Source of the DNA: Xiphias gladius
Lineage: Eukaryota; Chordata; Actinopteri; Istiophoriformes; Xiphiidae
Reading direction: 5' to 3'
Length of the DNA: 64,000 bases
Assembly: GCF_016859285.1 (NCBI RefSeq)
Contig: NC_053415.1
Location: 27,500,001 to 27,564,000, forward strand
The notes beneath the pieces are model-generated. The model saw nothing but the letters and a program-made list of their open reading frames with translations. It had not been told where the DNA came from and made no database searches. Positions 47,101-64,000 of this stretch are shown here, piece by piece. Position numbers and translations under genes: made by a program. Every line of letters starts with the position of its first letter. Positions within the stretch are counted from its first letter, which is position 1.

Positions 47101-48298
47101 GTTGCTGTGGAGAGGGACGTCCGGGATGCCTGAACCTGCTGCCAACGTGACCCGACTTCAGATAAGCAGCAGAAAACGGATGGATGGATGGAAATACAAA
47201 ACTTATTTGAGGGAATGCAAAATTAAAAATCACGTTGACCCTTCTGGGGCTTTGTGTTTACGTTATTAATCTGAAGACATGAAGAACTGGTGCAACCAGG
47301 GTCCGGCTCATTTAGAAGACGACGAAGCAGTGTAAAGCCGCATGTATCCTCTGTCCTCATAGCTTGATGTCATTTGTGCCTTTCAGAGACCGCTGCAACA
47401 CTGTCATCAACGTCATGGGAGACTGCATCGGTGTGGCACTCATCCACCAACTGTCGAAAAAAGAACTGAAAGAAATGGAGGAGTGGGGGCAGGAAATGAC
47501 GAGGTGAAACACCAGATGGCCTGTTCATGTTTGGCCCATTTTCATATCAGATGCGAACGATTATTCCAAGGAGGAACGAGAGAGCCACTACTGGTGCGTG
47601 TGAGCAGAGGCGACCTGCAGCCAGACAAAACCTCCTGGACGGGAATTAGTTTTCCCTCGCGTTCATATGGCTAAAAATGATTGTGGGAAATAACGGAAAT
47701 ATTTCCCTTTAATTTCAGCAGCACTGGAATCAGAATTCGAGAATTCAGGGATAGATTGATGAATTGTGTTCATTACATTTTTGTGAGAGGCTGCCGTTGC
47801 ATCATGATCATTATTTTTCAGTGGGGTTTTGTCGCTAAACCAGCGCACGTATGCAGTTTATTTGTGGATGTGTTCAGGTGGTGGAGTGGTGCGTTGTGCA
47901 CGGGCTTGCGTTGCCCCGTGGGTGAGCGTTGCACCCCGAGGTCCCCCTCTGGCGACAGGCCCAAGAGCGGAGCAGCTGGAGTCCACTCTAAAAATATACC
48001 ATGCTGAACTGATTCACATCTGTTTGTCGTCCAGAGGCCGATTCACACCACTGACAACTATGTGCTTTGCCCGGCTAGGATGCACGACAATGATGCTGAG
48101 GACCGCACCCGTGATGAGATCCAGGTCCACATCAGCAGTCAGGACTCTGATGATGACACCTTTCACACACACCCAGAAAACCCAGCTGCACCTCAGCAGA
48201 GGAATCTGGTCTCGAGATCCTGCACACCAGAGCAGAAGAATCCGTCTTTCTACCCGACTGATGAGTATATGTTGTGTCAGGTAATTACCGAGTGCTGA
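41188..48298 (+). CDS. SLC1-family (EAAT-like) Na+-coupled amino-acid transporter, 13 coding exons
   Basis: Plasma-membrane Na+-coupled carrier. Exons: 41188-41317, 42299-42439, 43452-43544, 44008-44119, 44329-44371, 44464-44523, 44632-44813, 45221-45328, 45921-46043, 46153-46347, 46459-46593, 47387-47503, 48037-48298. Phases close; sum 1701 nt, 566 residues, the usual EAAT size. Family marks: first membrane segment near 31-55, [12 protein letters not shown] (159-170), N-glycosylation sequons N188 and N194, hairpin 1 SSSSATLP (329-336), TM7 NMDGTALYE (364-372), hairpin 2 [14 protein letters not shown]8 [12 protein letters not shown] (442-453). N445 stands where acidic-substrate EAATs have Arg and ASCTs have Thr or Cys. 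E372, the proton/K+ coupling Glu of EAATs, is kept. The tail is acidic and polar ([13 protein letters not shown]). It is not clearly EAAT1-5 or ASCT; fish-retained EAAT6/7 (slc1a8/slc1a9) is my best guess. The last exon is less certain. Confidence 0.9.
46905..47200 (+). mobile_element. Truncated LINE-type 3' end with (GGAT)n tail
   Basis: It contains GACACGCTGGAGAGACTATG-like text (here AACACGCTGGAGAGATTATG), TCCGGCCTGGGAACGCCTC, GACCCGACTTCAGATAAGC and finally GGATGGATGGATGG. This is a 3' end very common in fish genomes. It is intronic in the SLC1 gene and 5'-truncated. The exact LINE clade was not determined. Confidence 0.65.
47387..47503 (+). CDS. SLC1 exon encoding TM8 substrate/Na+ site with Asn in place of Arg
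   Basis: The exon opens in phase with the preceding CT to give [20 protein letters not shown]. Asp442 (amino-group ligand), Thr446, Asn449 and Asp453 (Na+ site) match the family. The fourth residue of the D-R-x-R-T motif is AAC (Asn), read directly at 47397-47399. If the donor at 47504 is not used, translation runs into TGA at 47505-47507 after residue 480. Confidence 0.85.
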
Positions 48299-48604
48299 AA
48301 AACCTCTTTAATTTGTTATGAATCGTAATGATTTGACTCATTTGTTGTACCGTTTTTTTCATTTTGTATATTGTGTTAGTAAAGTCGCCGTCTGTGATAG
48401 AAAAAGTTAGAGTAATGAATGTAATCGATGTAGAGATTTTGAAGAGATGTGGTTGATCTAATCAACTGAACCGAGCTGTTTGCAAGTCATTTGAATTGTA
48501 CTGATGCTACAGATTTACAGGGTTATTCAATTCATTACAACTGAGTCGACGTAGTGAATGTAACTATTGAAGTGAATGTAACCGAATGTGAACATTTATT
48601 GGCA

Positions 48605-48677
48605 AATAAATATTAAATAAACTGCAGTCACGTATTTCAGTACCTTGGAGAACAGGCAGCTTCTCAATTGAAATAAA
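48605..48677 (+). terminator. Cluster of three poly(A) signals for the SLC1 gene
   Basis: AATAAA occurs at 48605, 48616 and 48672, about 310-380 bases after the stop at 48298. No such cluster follows the alternative earlier stop at 47507. This supports the exon at 48037-48298 being the true last coding exon. Confidence 0.55.
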
Positions 48678-48829
48678 GATGCATTTTGATTTAATTTACT
48701 GTCTATAAATATATTTTAAAATGATTGTTCAACAAGTAAAGTGAGGGCTGATAAAACTGGTCAACAGTAGATTTGGACTTTACAATGTCGGAAGTCAAAA
48801 TGTCCCTGCAGGACGCTGCATATACAGCA

Positions 48830-49560
48830 CAGCCCCACGCCAAGACCCGTTATGTTATACCATGTTCCAGCAGCCGCCAGCGGAAACACCGAGGCTGCCG
48901 CTGAGGCTCTTTAATGAAATCTGGTGGGAGGGGGTTGTGCCGAGTTGTCGGAGAGGGCGGTAACTCAACCATCCAGGTAAGGATCCTGCTAACACTGGTA
49001 GCTACCGGCCTGTGGTGTTGACGTATACAAATGGGCGGGGTAGACAGTAGTTTGTAGGCTGTGGCATGTATTGGAACAGAGAGGGTTACTGAGTAATTCT
49101 CAGAATGGACTTCAAAAAGGGACGATCCACAGTAGACGCTCCAGTGAGAGTAGTGGGCATGGAGGGAATGGAGGGCTGCTTTTCAAACTAAGTAAAGCCC
49201 TGTACTGATCAACATAATCACCAATGACATCTTTACTCCTTCAGACGGATGCATCAAATCTGCACTATATGCAGACGATGGCGCCGTATGTGTTAGAGGA
49301 CGTGGGAAACGCAACAGAGAAAGTGGTGAAGTCTCGTTAGACCGGTGCTGAGAAGCCCACGTTCCGGTACAGGGTCAGCCGATGTCTCAGTAGGCACCCG
49401 AGCTGGGTGAGCTCCAAAAGGCTGCACATGGCTCGGAGCCGGGCGGGCACCCTGCGGAGCTGGGTCTCTGGAAATGATATCAGGAAGAGTACAGTCTAGA
49501 CCTGCTCTGTATTTAAAGTGTTATGATTCCGCGCTATGGCAATAAAACTGACTTGACTGT
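48830..49560 (+). pseudogene. Decayed LINE reverse transcriptase fragment
   Basis: Broken reading frames encode TGSYRPVVLT (48994-49023) and, in another frame, ITNDIF...SALYADDGAVCVRG, with the reverse-transcriptase YADD box at 49268-49279. Between them is a QNGLQKG(R)S-like segment. Several blocks of the palm are deleted. The fragment ends near CGCTATGGCAATAAAACTGACTTG, resembling fish LINE 3' tails (CGCTATATAAATAAAACTGA). It is non-functional. Confidence 0.75.
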
Positions 49561-49995
49561 TCATCCAGCAGCCTCCACTGACGAGTGTCACACTGGGATC
49601 TGGTCACAGCTGCGTCAGAGTCTGTTAGAAACCAGTTACTACGTCTTTATAGGCTCATATTAACGCTAAATGGGGGTTAAGGTAACGTGTTACCTTTATT
49701 ATTTCTTATATAATAAGCAGCTTGGTTTTATTTTTGTTTTCATTTGAACCAACCATTATTTCACCCACATTTTATACATCAGTTTATTTGACTGTTGTTA
49801 ATTTCACGTTAGCTACAACTGGAGATATTATGGTTTTCACACAAATAAAATAAACCCAATTTCTAATTATAATAATTATTTTATTAGATTTATTATACTT
49901 TCTAAAATATGAGGATTTTTAAAAAAAAGAATTACTCCTAAATGTTAGTAACCTACTTACAGTGCAGTGTACGTTATTTTCTTGATAAATGTGTT

Positions 49996-50073
49996 TTATT
50001 CTTCCGAGTCTGACGGACTCGGCTCCTGACCTCCACTCCACTGCTCAACAACCTTTTCAAAATCCTCCAGCTT
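49996..50073 (-). CDS. Candidate terminal coding exon of an unidentified minus-strand gene
   Basis: After a minus-strand acceptor TTTATTCGTCAG, a 25-residue frame reads KLEDFEKVVEQW, then SGGQEPSPSDSEE, and stops with TAA. The amphipathic helix followed by an acidic Ser/Glu tail looks like a real protein C-terminus. AATAAA overlaps the stop, and further minus-strand AATAAA hexamers lie 100-120 bases downstream. I do not recognise the protein and found no upstream exon with certainty. Confidence 0.35.
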   Translation of the reverse strand, partial: KLEDFEKVVEQWSGGQEPSPSDSEE

Positions 50074-53000
50074 CTGACGAATAAACAACAGTGACACAAA
50101 GGGCTGTGAAAACATTTACTCGGCAATTTCACTTTTCTCTCTTACAAAAGGTCAATGTGCTTCAGTCTGGTTCACTGTGGAAAACAGAAAGCTTCTCAGG
50201 ATGTCATGTTCTACCAGGAAGGTGCTGCAGACTGAGAGGACGGCTTACGGCTGACCCAGGATCAGATTAATGTGGTCAGAGACGGAAGATCTGAGGGGAA
50301 ACTCTCAGGTTATGACGGAGCAAAAATACCGGGACCGAATCATCTGAACGTGAAGCGGAGACTCCAGGTGAGAAATGCACGTGAGCCATATTATAAAAGT
50401 GGAGGTCAAAGATGGGGCTGGTTTGTATAAAGCCAGAAGTTTGCTCTCTTGTTTTTCGAATTAAGAATGTCATGAATCCACTTTCTGATGGTCTATACCG
50501 ACACCCACGCTGCCTGTATAACATGAAGAAGTTCACCAATTAACATCGGCCATGAAAACAAAACAGACAAGTGGAGGATGTAAATGACTCTTAACAAACT
50601 TTTATGGAAATGCCTCCTTTTTAGGCCGAGTTTTGTCTCCGAAAAACAGGAATAATTGAACATATATTTGGTTCATGTACAAACACTTAACGGGGCCTAA
50701 CTCATTAAAGACTTTCATGAATAATATCCTAGATAGCACAGATTGATATTGTCAGCGTAACTGTAGGGGAATTATTTTTAAGTCCTACTTTTAGCAGCGT
50801 TCTTAAGACCCTTTCTGAGAAGTTTTATACATACCAGCCCTGCAAAATCACACATCAATAAGTCTCTGGTTTAAGAAAAAAGAAACTGTCTGGCAAGTCA
50901 AGCTTGGGACCGGATCCAGATCGGAGCTGGTTTTCAGGATTTAACTGGAATAATGAAGGTTGATCCTGGTAAGGCAGATTCCTGGTAAAAGCAGCCTCAG
51001 AGAAGCCAACTGAAACATTTCACAGAGCATCTCGTCCCTCGGTCCAACACTGGTTAAAGGGAAACTGCAGGCAAAACAAAAACCAGAGGATGCCAACATG
51101 TCTAGGAGCCGGCGGATCAGATGCACAGACACCCATCTATAACCTGAGGGTCACTGCCCACATCTCACAAACAACCGAGAAGGTTAGCGCCTCGGGATTA
51201 ACAGTGGTGGATGGGGTGTGTGTGTGTGTGTGTGTTAGGGGGGTCATCTGGGGGTGGCGGTGGGTGAGATCTATGCAGCTCTACAGGCGGTTTTAAGTCG
51301 ACTTACAGGAACGTCAGCTCTTAACTCAACACATTTCTTTGGTCAACATGACAAACGTTCCGTTAACTGCTCCCAGTAAACTGTCCGGCCTCCGCGTCTA
51401 AAACGACAGAAATGTCAGGGGTTAGGCTGCTGGTTGTTTGGGGACTGAATAGTGGAGTGAAAATAAAACGGCAGCTCGGTCTGACAATCCGGCTCCGTTT
51501 CTGCTGAATTTATGACCCTTTGGTTTATATTTGAATTTCAAACTGTGCCTTTTACCTTCGGCATCTCTTCATCCACAGCAACGCTGGAAACTAGAGAAAC
51601 TTTTACTGACTTTGTGTTTTATTTTTATTTATTTTTGACTTTATAATCCTCACGGACCTTCATGCATTGGCTGAGCTCTACACATGTAAGGGGAGTGAAT
51701 GGAAGCTTTAAAATACTGGGATTTGAACACTTCTCTGTATATAATCCATGAACTTTACACATCGTTTTAATGAGCCTGTTCACAGTCGATCAGATACAGT
51801 ACTGAACATTTTGAAACCTGAACAGTACTGTAATTGTACTGTTTGTCATACATTAGAAATATCAAAATAACTCTGGATTTGTAAGGATAATGAGTTTAAG
51901 CACAGTTGCTCAGTGAGCGGAGCCCAGATATTAATACAATGGATGTCTATGCGATTGTTTTCAAATACTAATAACTCATTCAAGTGTAACAGTTATTAAC
52001 ACAAACAGTCACGGACGTCATCTACAAAGAATTAGACAGGATTGGACCTGTGAATCATGGAGGCGACACAGAGCCGAGGGGCTGGTCTGCTCATTAAACA
52101 TCTGTTAATTATGCAAATGTTCTCAAAGTGCAGGAAACTGGAAAACCCGACAGATCGATATCTGAATGGCGTTTTGTAGCATAAACAATTCCTGAACCTT
52201 GAGTGAGCACAGGAGGATGAACAGAGGAAGTGAGACACACGGAGTCAGTGTGTGTCTTCAAAGACTAAATGCTCTCAGCCGTGCTCTGGCTGCTTCACAC
52301 TGAACACACACACACACACACACCGGCTCCACCTTCAGGAAACACGATGTCTGAACCCAATTTCATGCTAGCGTGGCTACCAGCACACTAATGCTGCTCT
52401 GTCCACGCCTGTAACAGGAGCGTGGATGTGGCACACTCTGGTTTTTCAGGATAAATGCTCTTATATAACTGGACAACAGGGAAACACTGTTTTCAGGTTC
52501 ATAGTCACTTCAGTCAACAGGAGTCCACGAGGGAAGGTTCAGTTCTCTCTCTCTCACACTCACACACACACACACACACACACCTGCATTCAACAACACA
52601 CCGATATATGGCACAAAATATCTGCCTCCATCGTAAAGGGCCATTACAACCAAAAACCACTGAAGAAAAACATCACGACCTCCAGCTGATCAGACAGAGA
52701 GAATAAAGCAAGTTGGTGAAACTATAGAAAAAAAATCTATATACAAAAACACAAAGAATACATAAACACTTTGAATAAAAATGTCAGTTATATATCAGGC
52801 ATGCAGGCAAACACACTGTAAACTTCAAAACTGGCAACAGGTCCAAAATCTCCACCAGGCGGTTCGTTCAGGTCCACTTCACTACACGACCTCAGGACAC
52901 GCTGAGGCAGGAAAACCAGCATGAAATGAGAAAGGCTCAAATATGAGAGAGTTCATGTTAAATCGTTCAGTTTACTGATGAAGTTTGGTACGAATCGGTC

Positions 53001-53572
53001 AATACAACACAGGACGTCTACGGATCCGTATGATTTTCATGATTTACAACTCAGACAACAGGAAAAACTTTTTGTATTGTTTCGACTTGTTATTTTTGCA
53101 TTTCCACTCAAATTGTTTTATGTGCAGATTAAAAATGTGAATACCAACAGGTGGACGGAAACACACTTTATGTCTCTACAGAATTTCAAGGCAATTCATC
53201 CAATAGTTTAAGAGAGATTTCAGTCTGAGACCTAAAATAAGACACGCAGGTAATAATTCATCTTTCTCAGGTTTAAATCATTTAGTTTGAGTTCAAATTT
53301 ACAGGCTGGTGCCTCGTCGACTTTTTATAGATGTCTGGTAGACTTATAACAGTAAGACACAGGTTGGAGAAAAAACACATCTGAACTGACCTTTAAAGGT
53401 GGTGAAACTTGATCAACATCAACATCAGTCCAACAATAATGGTCTTCCTCTAGCCCGATCACCACACGTATTACAGTGAACTTGTTTCCTGGAACACTGC
53501 GTTGTGCTGTGTATGTGCATGTTAGTAGGTTCATTCTTACTTCGTTTCTCGCGGTGAAAAGCCTCATCTGCA

Positions 53573-53674
53573 CTAAACTAACGGGCACTTTTCGTCCTCC
53601 TCCTCATCATCATCATCGTCAGAGAAGGATGTGTCCACAAACTGTCCGTCACAGCTGGATGGCTTCCACTTCAT
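53573..53674 (-). CDS. Candidate terminal coding exon ending in an acidic tail, unidentified gene
   Basis: After a minus-strand acceptor TTTGTAG the frame reads MKWKPSSCDGQFVDTSFS, then a run DDDDDEEEDE, then KCPLV and stop TAG: 33 residues. The mixed N-terminal part and stop right after the acidic run resemble a genuine C-terminus. A GTTAGT within the last codons could instead be a donor, making it an internal exon. I cannot name the protein. It may belong to the same transcript as 49996-50073 or to a separate gene, and no further exon between here and abi2 was convincing. Confidence 0.35.
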   Translation of the reverse strand: MKWKPSSCDGQFVDTSFSDDDDDEEEDEKCPLV

Positions 53675-56600
53675 CTACAAATTAAAACCTTTTATCACCG
53701 ACTCTGAGTGTAACTGTAGTTCTTTCTTCTATTGCAGTTAGATTAGTGTAAAGCTTTCTGACTCAGTGTCTTTCTTATTCCTTCTTTCCGAGCGAGGATC
53801 GAGGAGCTGGGGGAGAAAACGGGGGGAAAATCCTACTAATTCACTGAGAGTGAACTGGTTTGAAGACTCATCTGGGGTCGTAGTGTGTAGGTGCAGTGGT
53901 CAGTTTGGTCACCATCGAAGGCAAGACGTCGAGTTAGACGTCGGCTGGCCACAGTGGCTTTTAAACCCCAAAAACGAACGAGCAGGAGCAAAGAGACTTA
54001 CACTCCAGCCCTGCTACAGTACAAGAGAAAACGAATCAGAAACCTAAACAGAGTCTGGCTGATCCCTTCCATCATTAAGACCAGAGCAGGAGAAAGAGGA
54101 GGCTGAAGAGACGACGGGAGAAGGAGTTTCTTTAAAAGTGTGGAGAAGAGGAAAAAGAAAACGACAGAGAGGTTCTCTGCACTGGCTTTGTGCAGGCATG
54201 ACTGAGAGAAAGTGCTGATTCCGGACTCTTTGAGGGATTTGAAGGGTTGTGTATATTTACAAAGCTTAGAATCTGGTACTAAACTACAACAATTAAAACT
54301 GTTACGATATCATCTCAGAAATTCACTAAAAAATGCAAATTGTGCACCGACGGTGTTGTGGTCGATCTTCATCGAATTAAAAATGTGCTGGCGTCTTTGA
54401 AGCGATGCAACTACGTGACCGTGAGCCCGATTATCTTACTTCCATCGCATCATTCATGACCACCTGAAGTTACTGGGGCAACTGATGGGACACACCGCTG
54501 CCTCAGCCGCAGGCTTCTACTGTACAACCCTGTTAACCCAAATAATAGACACTCATTAGTCTCACAGTTAGAATCCTTAACAACTTCATGAACTCAGACC
54601 CCATTTCTGACTCCATTTATGGTCAGTATCTAGTTGAGTGGTAGAGTTATTCAGATTTTTACGGCAGTGGCAGGGTCAGATTCAGATCGCCAAACTAAAC
54701 ACGAGGGATTGACAGGAAGTGACGCAGCCTGTAATCCAGTGTTACTGTCTGTACTTTAATATGATGGATATCAGCCTCACTGTTTACCGCTCACTCTCCT
54801 ACATCTGGATCACAGCTGGATTAAGTTACTGTCACGCTAACGCAACACTTCCTGCTGCTGCTGCTTCACATTAAAAGACTTATGGGGGGGCTTTTATTGT
54901 GTCATTTCCTCTGTGGTTAGTGGTGACCGCAGACGCAAAAATGTAACTTCAAAAAGAGACGATGGCTATTTTCTGCATTTCTTGTCTGTGGATCACAGTT
55001 TAATGTATTAAAGTTTAATGTTTGCGAGAGAGTGATGAAGAGTGGAGAGCAGGCACAGCGAGCTGTTGACATCTCCTCAGCACCAGAACCAGCTCCTCGG
55101 ACCGTGTCCCGCTGCTGAGGGGAAAACTACTGGCTGTGTGCGCGGCACGAAATCAGACGGAGCTCGTGATCACCGCTGACTGACGTCTTCATTGAAACAA
55201 CCTGAGTCTGTTTGGCTGCTCTGGAAACAGATGCACCGGCTGCTCTGAGCTGCTCGGAGGGGGTCTGCTGTTACCGCGGTAACCGCAGGTGTCACCAGAT
55301 CGGCCAGGACTGAAATTTTAGGGATTCCAACTTTAAGACCCTTTTCACCCTCAATTAACAAAGTGCTGGCACTGGAATAATTATCAATCTTCACTTCTGA
55401 CGATCAATAGACCAGACTTAAGTATTTGTGGGATTAAGTTGTGTGGATCTGTTAAGTGCAATTTTGTGTTTCAAGCCAAACAGAAAGGATGATCTGGTCT
55501 GTAAAAGCTCACACCAGAGAGGCGTGCCTCAGAGGAAGGAACAAACACTAAGAAAAGGGAGAGAAATCTCTGGATTCAGTGTTTAGTGCAAAGGTGGCTT
55601 TAGCATAGCTTCCTTTCATTCTGTCTTTTTAAACTCTGGGCTTAGACCCAAAATATAAGTCATGCTTCCTATAACAGTTTCTTCTGGGTTCCCACATTGT
55701 TAATACTAAAAATAATCTCAGTCTTTGCTTCAGGGGAAAGACTGGATGTCCAGGATGATGGAGGTGAGAAAGAAGTACGATCTATCTTTGAGTGGTAAAA
55801 AAAGAAAATCTGACAATGACGGGGCGAAACTACAAAAGCCCAGAGAGAACGGCCTATTGTCGTGCACAGGCGGTTGCTTTCACTGCATCGTTTTCTTGTG
55901 CTCACAGAGGAGTCCGTGACCTGAACATAACAAGGTTTGTTTTCCTGTTAGCATGAAATCCATCATCAGAAAGCATAACTCACTTCCTCTACTTCCTTAT
56001 TTTAAACGTCTCTTCACCTGTTGAACACAGGGTGTTTTTGCTTTTTTTTCATTCTCCTTATTTACAGTCTCAGCAGAGTCGCTGCATGTCTTAGCCGGGC
56101 TCGCCATATATTGTCAGTTCCACGTTAATTTGCATGTGAGTTGTACTGTACGTCATCTAGGAACGTTTTCATGAAATCTTTATGCAATTGAAATTTGAGC
56201 ATTTCCCCTCCTGTCCACAGGTTTTTGAAATGATGAAATGATAGAAGAACCATGATGAGACATTTTGAGCATTAGTATCCACAGTGCAACACGAGGAAAG
56301 TTAATATCCATGGATTTTGTCAATCCTGTCATTATTTTTTGCCTCACTATTTGAGATGTTGTCTAAGCCTGTATTTTATTACATTTTTTCAAACTGTCTC
56401 CATTAAAAGCTGCTGAACCAGCTGTGATCGGCTCCTGTTCTCAGCGTAGCCTTGGACGTTCAGACAACTGTCACTGGGTCACTGCGATACTGAGGGAAAC
56501 TTAAAAACAGGAAGATTCTCAGGCAGGTTCTGCAGCAGTAAGGAGCCTCTTTTTTTCTATGATTTCTAAGCAGATTTATGGACGTTTATTAAACTTTTAT

Positions 56601-57226
56601 TCTGGATGGACAAAGACGTAAATATCCCTGAAAAGTGTAAGTGGTGTTAAATCTAACAGTGTGTGTATCTGGTCTGTGTTTTCAGGTTTGACTGAGAAGA
56701 GGGAGTGTGATTTTTTTATGCAAACTGTGTCATGATGCATTAAGAAAATTACTTTGTGATTTCAGGAAAACAAACTTGGGTATGTTGCAATCTGCGATCA
56801 CAAGAAAACTAAATTTAAAAACATCTTTATTAGCCTTCCATCTAAGAAACGTTCGCTAAATTCACACCAAACGCATCTGTCAGGTGACAACATTAAGACG
56901 CCTGAAAATGCCTCTCAGTCCTCTAACAGGGGAACTGCAGGGCAGAAAGAGAGGGACGGAGCTCAGACGGCAGAACTAAAGTCACAGTCACTTACAGGAG
57001 CTAGAATCAGATTCTGTCATATACTCACAATAAAATATTAGTGAACCGATGATTTTTGTTCACAAGCTCCGATTTGCTCGTGATTGGTTGGTGTGGACTT
57101 AAAGGAACCGCAAACAAAAATGGAGGCGAGTCAGTTTTCCCCTTCTAGTTCAGATCCAACAAACTGATCTGCAGCAGAGGAGCGACTGAACTAAGAAGAC
57201 AACAAAAACACTCTCCCTCTTTTCCC

Positions 57227-64000
<6,774 letters not shown>

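Larger units (their letters stand above)
49561..57226. other. Mostly unassigned stretch between the SLC1 gene and abi2
   Basis: Apart from two candidate minus-strand terminal exons (49996-50073, 53573-53674) I see no convincing coding sequence. Short TG/CA tracts occur near 51217 and 52306, a CA run lies near 52560-52582, and a palindrome GTTACCGCGGTAAC is near 55270. The part just below 57227 should be the abi2 3'UTR; TTTATT (minus-strand AATAAA) occurs at 56826-56831 among others. Confidence 0.45.

Noticed and set aside
55734..55763. Possible 30-nt + strand micro-exon GKDWMSRMME between a good acceptor and donor
   Set aside because: No neighbouring + strand exon exists to splice to. A short open frame between chance splice sites is expected in 7 kb.

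Overview
The window is nuclear DNA of a ray-finned fish, probably a percomorph teleost. It has split genes with GT-AG introns, vertebrate gene families with fish-like protein sequence, many short dispersed repeats of kinds common in percomorph genomes, a decayed Tc1 element, LINE remnants, and very long dinucleotide and tetranucleotide arrays. No bacterial features, CRISPR array, rRNA or tRNA were recognised.

Layout. 1-4660: repeat-bearing intergenic DNA. 4675-26700: lcp1 (L-plastin, actin bundler) on the + strand, with a candidate TATA promoter and non-coding first exon, a long first intron, then 15 coding exons (12735-26193) giving a 620-residue protein. 29918-38304: cnot11 (CCR4-NOT subunit 11) on the - strand, tail-to-tail with lcp1, 7 coding exons, 445 residues. 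39664-40893: a GACA/GATA (Bkm-like) array. 41188-48298: a complete SLC1-family amino-acid transporter on the + strand, head-to-head with cnot11, 13 coding exons, 566 residues. 48830-49560: decayed LINE reverse transcriptase. 49561-57226: mostly unassigned, with two candidate minus-strand terminal exons of unknown genes. 57227-62436: last four coding exons of abi2 (Abl interactor 2) on the - strand; its 5' part lies beyond the window. 62437-64000: intron or upstream sequence of abi2 with a CA array.

The genes do not form one pathway. lcp1 and abi2 both act on actin (bundling, and WAVE-complex signalling). cnot11 acts in mRNA deadenylation and the SLC1 protein in membrane transport.

Most notable: (1) an uninterrupted (GT)714 array of 1428 bp ending 4 bases before the 3' splice site of an lcp1 exon, so the usual pyrimidine tract is absent and the last 1.48 kb of the intron has no AG; (2) an SLC1 transporter that keeps the EAAT proton/K+-coupling glutamate but has Asn where glutamate carriers have the substrate-binding Arg; (3) a second EF-hand loop of L-plastin about five residues short; (4) a nearly identical 0.9 kb repeat in inverted orientation in introns of the two convergent genes; (5) two perfect snap-back hairpins. 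Exon boundaries were placed by eye from reading frame, splice consensus and phase. All phases close, but no transcript evidence was available.
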